From Bacteroidales bacterium (GTDB lineage: Bacteria > Bacteroidota > Bacteroidia > Bacteroidales > UBA7960): 6,666 nucleotides of DNA. Each line of letters begins with the position of its first letter. The first letter of the stretch is position 1. The stretch covers positions 1 through 6,666 of the forward strand of contig SKSI01000030.1 of NCBI GenBank assembly GCA_007123065.1. Direction: 5' to 3'. The notes beneath the pieces are model-generated. The model made no database searches and had not been told where the DNA came from. It saw only the letters and a list, made by a program, of their open reading frames with translations. This document shows, piece after piece, positions 1 to 5,770 of this stretch. A program made the position numbers and the translations under genes.

Positions 1-126
1 ACTAAAAGGGTTGTTGTAAAGAGTGCGATGATGCCCTACCCTTTTCTGTAGTTGATTACTCAAAAAACATAGAATATTCTGGCCAGTTGCTGGAGAAAAG
101 AGGAAATTCCATAAACTAAAAGGGTT
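1..126. repeat. 12-bp direct repeat pair bounding a 114-bp stretch
   Basis: The 12-mer actaaaagggtt occurs at 1-12 and again, unchanged, at 115-126. The copies are 114 bp apart, a multiple of three, so both read TAA-AAG-GGT in the same plus-strand frame. Between the two TAA codons (3-5 and 117-119) lies an open frame of 37 codons. It begins with a Cys-rich stretch (KGCCKECDD) and ends LLEKRGNSIN, and has no ATG. This composition looks coding, so it may be the remnant of a tandemly duplicated or broken gene 3' end, but I do not recognise a family. A partial inverted copy (acccttttct, 38-47) also lies inside. The left window edge cuts the context, so the nature of the repeat is unknown. Confidence 0.4.
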
Positions 127-201
127 AGCTGCTATGAATTATTAAGTCCTGTCGCAAATAATGTAATTTGTATAGTAATAATTTTATAATAAACATATAT
201 A

Positions 202-237
202 ATTGCTGAAACTGATTCCGGCAGTTTTGTATGCAAT
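202..237 (-). terminator. Possible terminator hairpin after the minus-strand glycan operon
   Basis: A two-part stem lies about 30 nt beyond the stop codon of the HAD phosphatase gene. The inner arms are aaactg (209-214) and cagttt (222-227) around a 7-nt loop. The outer arms are attgc (202-206) and gcaat (233-237). On the minus strand it is followed by AT-rich sequence but no clean U run, so intrinsic termination is only plausible. The rest of 127-266 is AT-rich and shows no gene. Confidence 0.35.
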
Positions 238-266
238 CCTTTATGTTTACTGTTGATTTGCTGAAC

Positions 267-872
267 CTATGTGCTGGAATGTGTCCGGGCTTTCTTAATA
301 TAATCAGATAGAGCAATCAGGTTATAAAATTGATAATCTGCCATATAACCATATTGCCTGGGAAATAGTTTTGCCGTGGAAATAAAAACAGTTACCATAT
401 TCAATCTATAACCAATCAACATATCGCTGAAAGAATCTCCGACCATAACGGATTTCCTGAAATCTATTTCAGGAAAGTCTCCTTTGGCCTGCATAAACAT
501 CCCTGCTCCCGGTTTTCTGTTGAAGGAATCCAAATGACGCAATCCTGAAGCATAATAAACGGCATCAATCCTGCCTCCTCTGATTTTTAAATCATCCAAC
601 ATATGCGCGTGCACTTGAAAAAGCTCTTTCTCTGTCATCAACCCTTTACCAATCCCTTGTTGATTCGTAACCACAACAATCCGATCAAAAAAATCCGGAA
701 AAATGCCCATGGCTTCCAGGCTACCCGGTATCCATTTAAATTTATCAGGGTGCATCACATAAGCATCACCCGGCCTGCGATTCAGCACACCGTCACGATC
801 CAGAAAAAGGGTCCACCCACTCTTGGAACCGGATATATCTTTAAGTCTGTTGCGAATCGTAAGTTGACGCAT
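267..872 (-). CDS. HAD-IIIA family phosphatase, GmhB/HisB-N-like
   Basis: This is a 201-aa soluble phosphatase of the HAD superfamily, subclass IIIA. All four HAD motifs are visible. Motif I is LFLDRDGVLN (nucleophile D25, general acid/base D27). Motif II is VVTNQQGIGKG (T69). Motif III is the lysine of RKPG (K120). Motif IV is VGDSFSDM (D146, D150). The DRDGVLN and TNQQGIG signatures are those of D-glycero-D-manno-heptose 1,7-bisphosphate phosphatase (GmhB) and histidinol-phosphatase. Because it follows two glycosyltransferases, a sugar bisphosphate substrate for nucleotide-heptose synthesis is the likelier role; this is inference. The Cys/His zinc loop usual before RKPG in GmhB is absent: residues 106-118 contain no cysteine. 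The start codon overlaps the upstream GT4 stop by one base (TAATG), which implies translational coupling. The ATG is the only sensible start, leaving a roughly 20-residue extension before motif I. Substrate uncertain; fold and activity class are secure. Confidence 0.85.
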   Translation of the reverse strand: MRQLTIRNRLKDISGSKSGWTLFLDRDGVLNRRPGDAYVMHPDKFKWIPGSLEAMGIFPDFFDRIVVVTNQQGIGKGLMTEKELFQVHAHMLDDLKIRGGRIDAVYYASGLRHLDSFNRKPGAGMFMQAKGDFPEIDFRKSVMVGDSFSDMLIGYRLNMVTVFISTAKLFPRQYGYMADYQFYNLIALSDYIKKARTHSST

Positions 873-2020
873 TATCTGATAATTTCTTCATGCGATTCGT
901 TAAGGATGGCCTGAATAAAACGCTCCCAGGAAAATCTTTTTTTCTCTGTTCGTACACCCAGGGTCATCGCCTCTGCCCTGTTTTTTTCAAAGAAGTCTGC
1001 AAGAGAATCTGCGATTTCAATGGCATCGGGATTGACCACATAACCAACCTTCTCATCCTCTACCATCTCAGGAAGTCCGCCCACATTGGTAACCAGCATA
1101 GGTTTGTCAAAATGGTAAGCGATCTGGGTTACACCGCTTTGTGTTGCACTTTTGTATGGTTGTGCCACAACATCTGCGGCGCAGAAATAATATCGTACTT
1201 TATCATTCGGGATAAATTCAGTATGCCAGATGATTCTGTCTGACACCCGAAGCTTTTCTGCCAAATCATAATATTTCTCAGGCTTCACATAAAATTCGCC
1301 AGAGACCAAAAGCCTGACATCCATTTTCCTTAGTCGGTCATCATCCATCGCTTGTATCAGCAGATCCAGGCCTTTATAATCTCTTATAAAACCAAAAAAC
1401 AGAACAATCTTTCCATCCTCCGGAAGCTTCAGCTGCTTTCGGGCTTCGCTCATTGCCATCTTATCACCAAAATTGTCATAAAGCGGGTGTTGCACGAGTC
1501 TGATCTGTTCGGCCTTTACAGAGAAGCTGATCAGATCATCCCGCACTTTTTTTGTCATGCAAACAAAAGCATGAGGTTTTTTAACAAAATAACGGGTTAA
1601 ATGCTTGTCGCCCAAACGCTTTTCATGGGGAATAATATTATCTGCAATGGCTATGATCCGGGTATGTTTATTTTTTTTTGTGATGGCAGCTATCCGCCCC
1701 AGGCTCGGCGCCATAAAAGGCAACCAGTAGCGAATGATCAGGATATCCGGTTTCATCTGTTTCAGCTCCTTCCCTGTTTTTTGCCAATTGAATGGATTGA
1801 TGCTGTTGACCTTGACCCTTATATCCAGATCTTCCGGACACCCTTCATCCGACATCTGACTTTTTCCCGGAAACAGGATTTTGGGATACTGCAGCGAAAA
1901 AGTATAAATAATCACCTCATGACCCGCTTCCATAAAAGCCCTTGCAAGCCTTTCGTTGAAAGTTGCAAGTCCTCCACCTCGCAAAGGATATGCTGAACCA
2001 AGTATGACAATTTTTTGCAT
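872..2020 (-). CDS. Glycosyltransferase family 4 (GT-B fold)
   Basis: This 382-aa cytosolic or membrane-associated glycosyltransferase has the two-domain GT-B layout. The N-terminal acceptor domain opens with MQKIVILGSAYPLRGGGLA (Gly-rich loop at residues 12-18) and contains FNERLARAFMEAGHEV, typical of GT4. The C-terminal nucleotide-sugar domain starts near residue 204, with LFFGFIRDYKGLDLLIQA (R213 and K216 expected to contact the donor phosphates). It continues through AADVVAQPYKSATQSG (281-296) and VTNVGGLPEMV (310-320). The usual EX7E glutamates of GT4 are not found where expected (about residues 292 and 300), where the sequence reads SATQSGVTQIAY. I recall this as a subgroup variant rather than a broken enzyme. 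There is no signal peptide or membrane segment. It sits 12 bp after the GT2 gene and overlaps the HAD gene by one base, so it is almost surely co-transcribed. The acceptor and sugar cannot be told from sequence. Confidence 0.9.
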   Translation of the reverse strand: MQKIVILGSAYPLRGGGLATFNERLARAFMEAGHEVIIYTFSLQYPKILFPGKSQMSDEGCPEDLDIRVKVNSINPFNWQKTGKELKQMKPDILIIRYWLPFMAPSLGRIAAITKKNKHTRIIAIADNIIPHEKRLGDKHLTRYFVKKPHAFVCMTKKVRDDLISFSVKAEQIRLVQHPLYDNFGDKMAMSEARKQLKLPEDGKIVLFFGFIRDYKGLDLLIQAMDDDRLRKMDVRLLVSGEFYVKPEKYYDLAEKLRVSDRIIWHTEFIPNDKVRYYFCAADVVAQPYKSATQSGVTQIAYHFDKPMLVTNVGGLPEMVEDEKVGYVVNPDAIEIADSLADFFEKNRAEAMTLGVRTEKKRFSWERFIQAILNESHEEIIR

Positions 2021-2032
2021 AAAGAAGGTAAA

Positions 2033-2992
2033 TTACTCGCAGTCAGAAACTTTGATGTTGGATGTCATTTGTTTGAGCTGATATACGTTTCTGTCCGGTG
2101 CGCTTCTGGAGATCAATTCACCGAGGAATCCGGCGATAAATAGTTGAGTTCCGAGGATCATTGCCAGTAAGCCAAAATAGAATAGCGGACGCTCAGTCAT
2201 ACGGTATTCAAGAAGGATAAATTTTCCATAAGCAAGATATCCGGCGATGACAAGTCCGGCCAGAAAAAGCAATGTTCCCAGCAGTCCGAACAAATGCATT
2301 GGCCGACAGCCAAAACGGGTCATAAAGCTAATTGTCAGTAAATCCAGAAAACCTTTAAAAAAGCGGCCAGGTCCATATTTAGTTTTACCATGCTTCCGCT
2401 TCTGGTGTTGCACAACCTTCTCGCCAATGTGTCCGAAACCAGCTCTTTTGGCCAGAACCGGGATGTAGCGGTGCATTTCACCAAAAACCTCAATCGATTT
2501 AACCAGGTCGCTTCGATAGGCTTTAAGCCCACAGTTGAAGTCGTGTAAACGGATACCGGATACAATACGTGTAACAAAATTGAACAGTTTTGTCGGAATG
2601 GTTTTAGATAAGGGATCGTAGCGCTTTTTTTTCCATCCGCTCACCATGTCATAACCTTCTTTCTTGATCATGTTATAGAGATCAGGGATCTCCTCAGGGC
2701 TATCCTGAAGATCCGCATCCATCGTGATCACCACTTCCCCTTCAGCATGCTGAAAACCCACATTCAACGCTGCGGCCTTTCCATAATTCCTGCGAAAACT
2801 GATACCGCGTACATTCGGATTGGCCAAAGAAAGCTTCTCAATAACTGCCCACGAGCTGTCTTTGCTCCCGTCATCCACAAAAAGGATCTCATAAGAGAAG
2901 CCATGGTTATCCATCACGCCGTCAATCCACTCGTAAAGTTCAGACAGAGAGGCCTCTTCATTATAAAGGGGAATGACCACTGAAATATCCAT
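2033..2992 (-). CDS. Membrane-anchored GT2 glycosyltransferase (DPM1/GtrB/ArnC-like)
   Basis: This family 2 glycosyltransferase, 319 aa from the chosen start, probably transfers a sugar from a nucleotide donor to a polyprenyl phosphate at the inner membrane. The GT-A domain opens with MDISVVIPLYNEE and contains VDDGS (39-43), RRNYGKAAALNVGF (67-80) and the metal/donor motif MDADLQD (91-97), then GLKAYR (155-160), HRYIP (174-178) and KRKHGKTKYG (198-207). Two hydrophobic segments follow, at about 233-256 and 269-291, and a short polar tail, the layout of the dolichol-phosphate mannosyltransferase-like GtrB/ArnC group. The frame is open further up to a GTG at 3044-3046, but those 18 residues are polar, do not resemble the family, and precede the canonical MDISVVIP start, so ATG at 2990-2992 is preferred. 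It heads the minus-strand operon with the GT4 and HAD genes. The lipid product may feed surface polysaccharide or lipid modification (inference). Confidence 0.9.
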   Translation of the reverse strand: MDISVVIPLYNEEASLSELYEWIDGVMDNHGFSYEILFVDDGSKDSSWAVIEKLSLANPNVRGISFRRNYGKAAALNVGFQHAEGEVVITMDADLQDSPEEIPDLYNMIKKEGYDMVSGWKKKRYDPLSKTIPTKLFNFVTRIVSGIRLHDFNCGLKAYRSDLVKSIEVFGEMHRYIPVLAKRAGFGHIGEKVVQHQKRKHGKTKYGPGRFFKGFLDLLTISFMTRFGCRPMHLFGLLGTLLFLAGLVIAGYLAYGKFILLEYRMTERPLFYFGLLAMILGTQLFIAGFLGELISRSAPDRNVYQLKQMTSNIKVSDCE

Positions 2993-3066
2993 GATGCCCG
3001 GGTTGATTTGATGAATAGTTGAATCGTTTATTGGCTGACTTTGCACGCAGCGCGTGAAAAGTCAAT

Positions 3067-3074
3067 CAAATTTA
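3067..3074 (-). promoter_or_regulatory. Bacteroidota -7 box for the glycosyltransferase operon
   Basis: On the minus strand this reads TAAATTTG, a full match to the Bacteroidota -7 consensus TAnnTTTG. Transcription would begin near 3060, giving a leader of about 70 nt before the ATG at 2992. No good -33 TTTG is seen at the expected spacing, only TTTC-like sequence. A small perfect hairpin (cacgc 3044-3048, gcgtg 3052-3056) would lie close to the 5' end of the mRNA. Confidence 0.45.
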
Positions 3075-3126
3075 CGGTTTTTTCGGAAACCTGAAGAAAG
3101 TCTTTAAGTATTCATGTTACCATCCA

Positions 3127-3132
3127 TCCATT
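3127..3132. repeat. Target-site duplication, left copy
   Basis: The 6-mer tccatt directly abuts the left inverted repeat of the MITE-like element and is repeated exactly at its right end. Confidence 0.65.
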
Positions 3133-3271
3133 GAGTCCACTCCTAAAATCTGTTTTTGATAATCAAAACATTTGCTGTATATAATATATTAATCATTATC
3201 AATAAGTTGCGAGCAAGTTAATTGTATTAATCTGTGCATCTGTGGCATTTTTGACTTTTTGGAGTGGACTC
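3133..3271. mobile_element. MITE-like element, 139 bp, non-coding
   Basis: The ends are inverted repeats: gagtccactcctaaaa at 3133-3148 pairs with 3256-3271 (ttttt then ggagtggactc), matching at 15 of 16 positions with the outer 11 bp perfect. Immediately outside both ends is the same 6-mer, tccatt (3127-3132 and 3272-3277), as expected for a target-site duplication. The interior is AT-rich, has no reading frame of note, and includes a near-perfect palindrome (arms ttttgat 3154-3160 and atcaaaa 3162-3168) and a tandem pair ATCTGTGC/ATCTGTGG (3230-3245). This is the structure of a miniature inverted-repeat element mobilised in trans by a transposase with matching ends. I cannot name the parent insertion-sequence family. 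It sits between two divergent promoters without interrupting either -7 box. Confidence 0.7.
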
Positions 3272-3277
3272 TCCATT
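3272..3277. repeat. Target-site duplication, right copy
   Basis: The 6-mer tccatt directly abuts the right inverted repeat of the MITE-like element and is identical to the left copy at 3127-3132. Confidence 0.65.
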
Positions 3278-3313
3278 TAACCATTCAACCAATCATCCAA
3301 CAACTAATTCACT

Positions 3314-3321
3314 TACCTTTG
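3314..3321 (+). promoter_or_regulatory. Bacteroidota -7 box for the MATE gene, nearly leaderless
   Basis: TACCTTTG matches TAnnTTTG and ends only 5 nt before the ATG at 3327-3329. If it is the -7 element, transcription starts at or just before the start codon, giving a leaderless or almost leaderless mRNA. No convincing -33 element is visible in the 3285-3295 region. This position also argues against the upstream GTG at 3264. Confidence 0.45.
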
Positions 3322-3326
3322 CAGCT

Positions 3327-4676
3327 ATGCGCGATTTATCACAGGGGCCGGTGGCAAAGCAGATTTTGATATTTGCCATGCCGATGCTTATAGGGAATGT
3401 GTTTCAGCAGATGTACAACATCGTTGACACCATCATTATAGGCCAATACATAGGCACAGAGGCACTTGCAGCTGCCGGAGCTTCCTTTCCCGTGATATTT
3501 GTGCTTGTAAGTCTGGTGATCGGCATCACTACCGGAACAACAATCATCATTTCTCAATATTATGGTGCGAAAAATTATGAAGGGATTCGTCGTGCGATCG
3601 ACACAGCTTTTATCTTTTTATTTATCGGCAGTATTTTTCTTACGATACTCGGACTTGTTTTTATTGAGGACATATGGCGGCTGATTGGCCTTCCTGTCCA
3701 CCTTATCCCTGATGCCACATTGTATTTTAGTGTTTATGCCGCGGGTTTGGTACTGATGTTTGGCTACAATGCCGTCAGTGCTGTTCTGCGTGGACTTGGA
3801 GATTCAAAAACACCCTTATACTTTCTGATCATTTCTACTATTCTGAATATTGGATTTGACCTGTTATTTGTATTGGTATTTGGCTGGGGTATTGGCGGAG
3901 TAGCTTTTGCAACAGTTCTGGCACAGGGCATTGCCTTTGGTCTGTCGGTGATCTATCTGAATCGCACCCATAAGCTGATACGCGTGGCTGTTAAGGGTCT
4001 GGTTTTCGACTGGGATATCTTTAAAAAAAGTTTGCGTATCGGGATTCCAACAGGAATGCAACATACTTTTGTTTCGTTAGGGATGCTCGCACTGATCAGC
4101 ATTGTCAACCGATTCGGCACCGATACCATTGCAGCATACACCATTGCCTGGCGCATTGATTCATTTGCAGCAATGCCCGCAATGAATTTTGGGCTGGCGC
4201 TGACAACCTTTGTAGGCCAGAACCTTGGAGCCAATCGTCCGGATAGAGTAAAACAAGGATTGCGTGCCACGCTGATTATGTCTACTACTGTTTCACTCAC
4301 AGTGACCCTGGTGGCATGGTTCTTCGGACGACATCTTATGGGAGTTTTCACCGACAACGAAATGGTAATTGACATCGGGTACAATTACCTGATCATTGTC
4401 AGTTCCTTTTATGTCATATTTGCCGCCATGTTTGTCACACAATCTGTTATGCGCGGTGCAGGTGATACTTTGGTACCGATGTTTATCACCCTTATCGCGC
4501 TGTGGTTGTTACGCATCCCGGCTTCACATTTTTTGTCGCTTCAATACGGTGAAACAGGTATCTGGTGGGGTATTCCCGTTGCATGGACATTTGGTTTCAT
4601 TGCAGCTTACATCTATTACCTCACCGGAAGATGGAAACGAAAGGCAGTGGTAAAGTTTGAGCAGGAGAAACTATGA
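3327..4676 (+). CDS. MATE family multidrug/Na+ (or H+) antiporter
   Basis: This 449-aa inner-membrane exporter of the MATE family (NorM/MepA/DinF superfamily) extrudes cationic drugs or metabolites in exchange for Na+ or H+. The length matches the family, and about twelve hydrophobic segments are spread along the whole protein. Signatures include QQMYNIVDTIIIGQYIG (27-43), with the conserved helix-1 aspartate (D34), and the two homologous half-repeat motifs LRGLGDSKTP (154-163) and MRGAGDTLVP (375-384). GQNLGANRPDRV (297-308) is typical of the second half. Short basic loops and a basic tail (RWKRKAVVKFEQEKL) suggest a cytoplasmic C-terminus. The frame is open 21 codons further up to a GTG at 3264, but that start lies inside the terminal repeat of the MITE-like element and yields non-family residues, so ATG 3327 is chosen. 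It is divergent from the glycosyltransferase operon. The substrate is unknown. Confidence 0.93.
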   Translation: MRDLSQGPVAKQILIFAMPMLIGNVFQQMYNIVDTIIIGQYIGTEALAAAGASFPVIFVLVSLVIGITTGTTIIISQYYGAKNYEGIRRAIDTAFIFLFIGSIFLTILGLVFIEDIWRLIGLPVHLIPDATLYFSVYAAGLVLMFGYNAVSAVLRGLGDSKTPLYFLIISTILNIGFDLLFVLVFGWGIGGVAFATVLAQGIAFGLSVIYLNRTHKLIRVAVKGLVFDWDIFKKSLRIGIPTGMQHTFVSLGMLALISIVNRFGTDTIAAYTIAWRIDSFAAMPAMNFGLALTTFVGQNLGANRPDRVKQGLRATLIMSTTVSLTVTLVAWFFGRHLMGVFTDNEMVIDIGYNYLIIVSSFYVIFAAMFVTQSVMRGAGDTLVPMFITLIALWLLRIPASHFLSLQYGETGIWWGIPVAWTFGFIAAYIYYLTGRWKRKAVVKFEQEKL

Positions 4677-4678
4677 AC

Positions 4679-4719
4679 GAAGGCATGAAGATACTGTCTT
4701 TGTGTGCCCTTGTGCCTTC
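4679..4719 (+). terminator. Possible hairpin after the MATE gene
   Basis: Arms gaaggca (4679-4685) and tgccttc (4713-4719) pair perfectly, with a smaller stem (aaga/tctt, 4688-4700) inside the loop. It starts two bases after the MATE stop codon. There is no T run after it (ataacggg follows), so classical rho-independent termination is doubtful. The right part belongs to a CTTTGTG/CCTTGTG/CCTTC type sequence that resembles short dispersed motifs I associate with Bacteroidota intergenic DNA. Confidence 0.3.
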
Positions 4720-4733
4720 ATAACGGGAAAACC

Positions 4734-5039
4734 TCACACCCGGCTCAAAAACTCCTCCCCTTTAGCCGCACTGCAATACCGCCGCTGTTTGTTTTTTTCG
4801 TTATCCTTGATAGTGAAATCCAAAAGACCCGGATCCTTCAAAGGTAAAAGATACTCACGCTTGTTTCTTGACTGGCAGGTTAGTCCCAATCCTTCTTCTA
4901 ATAGCGTTTTACCTTTTTGCCGACCCGGGGTAAGGGTTATTTTTTAGAATATTGTACCCAAAGTAAGGGATATTTTATTTACTTTTTGACCCAAAGTAAG
5001 GGTTAATATATTATTTTGTGATTTAGAAAAGCAGGGAGC
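4734..5039 (-). pseudogene. Decayed C-terminal fragment of a RecG-like/Fic-type winged-helix regulator
   Basis: A minus-strand frame closed by TGA (4734-4736) is open back to a TAA at 4944-4946 and encodes 69 residues with no start codon. Its core reads NKREYLLPLKDPGLLDFT, then IKDNEKNKQRRYCSAAKG, then EEFLSRV. This resembles the C-terminal winged helix of RecG-like ATP-binding transcriptional regulators and some Fic proteins, where a pattern like REYLxPLxxxGLLExTIPDKPxSxxQxYRxTxKG is usual. Upstream of the TAA the same frame goes on through two more 11-codon repeats (LTLGQKVNKIS, LTLGTIF then stop) to a TGA at 5040-5042. Such proteins often have Thr-rich repeat linkers ahead of the winged helix, so the repeats may be the old linker. 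The rest of the gene is missing. The family match rests on pattern memory, not alignment. Confidence 0.5.
4923..5021. repeat. Three tandem 33-bp repeats with a conserved 14-bp core
   Basis: The core acccaaagtaaggg occurs at 4956-4969 and 4989-5002, and a variant acccggggtaaggg at 4923-4936. The starts are exactly 33 bp apart. The second half of each unit is AT-rich and more diverged. The period is 11 codons and keeps the frame of the adjoining pseudogene on the minus strand, giving LTLG or LTPG once per unit. It is also about three turns of B-DNA, so a stack of protein-binding sites is an alternative reading. The last unit ends about 57 bp before the stop of the neighbouring minus-strand gene. 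Confidence 0.6.
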
Positions 5040-5077
5040 TCATTATCATATAAGTTTTTAAGCTCAAAATGTGAAAA

Positions 5078-5632
5078 TTAACCCCGCTCCCCAACGAAAT
5101 GTTGTTCTTTGTGTTTGAAAAGCACGTTAAATGTGGTCAACGATCCATAAATACGGGTGATGTATTGTTGCAGGTGTATTTTTTCCTCTTCTCCAAGTTT
5201 TTCGTTGTTGTTGATGCGTTGTTCCAAAACTCGCAAGCGTTCGCGCACTAGAACGATCTTTTTAAAGAACATATCTATGGGGATCTCTTTGGATTGAAGA
5301 TTCACTTGTCCGGGTTTGAGGATCATCGTCCCTTTTTTCCACCGGTCGCCAATTTCGATAATTTCCGGAAAATCTGCATAGCGGCGCAAGACGTTGGTAA
5401 ATACTTTTTCAAGTTCGGCAAGACTGATGGAGGAGCTGCTTCCCCCTTCCCCATCTTGCTGAACATGAGACTCTTCAATGAGTTTTAAGCCGGTAAAACT
5501 ATTGGCAATCTCCTTATCGCCTTTATGTAGGAAAAAAATTCGTGTAGTCGTAAGCGACTGTTTCGTAACAATACCCACTCCAAACTGCGGGTGTTCTATC
5601 TTGGTGCCTATGGCAAAAGCTGAAGTCTCCAT
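5078..5632 (-). CDS. Conserved Bacteroidota protein of unknown function, Tudor/SH3-like N-terminus
   Basis: This 184-aa soluble protein has no signal peptide or membrane segment. Residues 7-52 (AIGTKIEHPQFGVGIVTK, then TTRIFFLHKGDKEIA) have the small beta-barrel pattern with a HxxFGxGxV turn seen in the Tudor/SH3-like tails of UvrD/PcrA helicases and in CarD-type domains, which bind nucleic acid or RNA polymerase. A Ser/Gly-rich linker follows (53-70). Then comes a second domain with GDRWKKGTMILKPG (95-108) and a charged helical stretch, KEIPIDMFFKKIVLVRERLR (115-134), ending ITRIYGSLTTFNVLF (158-172). I recall similar proteins as conserved hypotheticals in Bacteroidota, with no assigned role. 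The N-terminal fold is inferred from motif shape only. It stands alone and is divergent from lemA. The ATG at 5630-5632 is the natural start, with a -7 box about 26 nt upstream. Confidence 0.85.
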   Translation of the reverse strand: METSAFAIGTKIEHPQFGVGIVTKQSLTTTRIFFLHKGDKEIANSFTGLKLIEESHVQQDGEGGSSSSISLAELEKVFTNVLRRYADFPEIIEIGDRWKKGTMILKPGQVNLQSKEIPIDMFFKKIVLVRERLRVLEQRINNNEKLGEEEKIHLQQYITRIYGSLTTFNVLFKHKEQHFVGERG

Positions 5633-5657
5633 TTTTGTAGTTTTTATTAGAAAAATA

Positions 5658-5665
5658 CAAAAATA
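5658..5665 (-). promoter_or_regulatory. -7 box for the 184-aa unknown gene
   Basis: On the minus strand this reads TATTTTTG, matching TAnnTTTG, 25 bases before the ATG at 5632. The surrounding sequence is very AT-rich and no -33 TTTG sits at the right spacing, so the call rests on the -7 box alone. Confidence 0.35.
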
Positions 5666-5770
5666 ATAAGAATATTAAGGATAAGGTTAAGATTTGCAAA
5701 TACAGGGTTTAACCTGTTTGTCCGAACATATTTAATTATAGAAGCAGGCTGTGTAATGCGTGGATTTTAT

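Noticed and set aside
603..1996. Several plus-strand frames opposite the HAD and GT4 genes
   Set aside because: All are antisense to genes with clear catalytic motifs, and none shows a recognisable domain.
3953..4384. 143-codon minus-strand frame inside the MATE gene
   Set aside because: It is a shadow of the MATE reading frame with no family features.
4657..4947. Plus-strand 96-codon frame after the MATE gene
   Set aside because: It overlaps the MATE end, has low-complexity composition, and is antisense to the better-supported winged-helix remnant.
5036..5065. gagct/agctc inverted repeat as terminator for the 184-aa gene
   Set aside because: Five-bp arms with a 20-nt AT-rich loop and no T run; too weak.
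5702..5717. Imperfect palindrome acagggtttaacctgt upstream of lemA as an operator
   Set aside because: Only 12 of 16 positions match the reverse complement, and it lies more than 50 bp upstream of the -7 box. Not enough to call a site.
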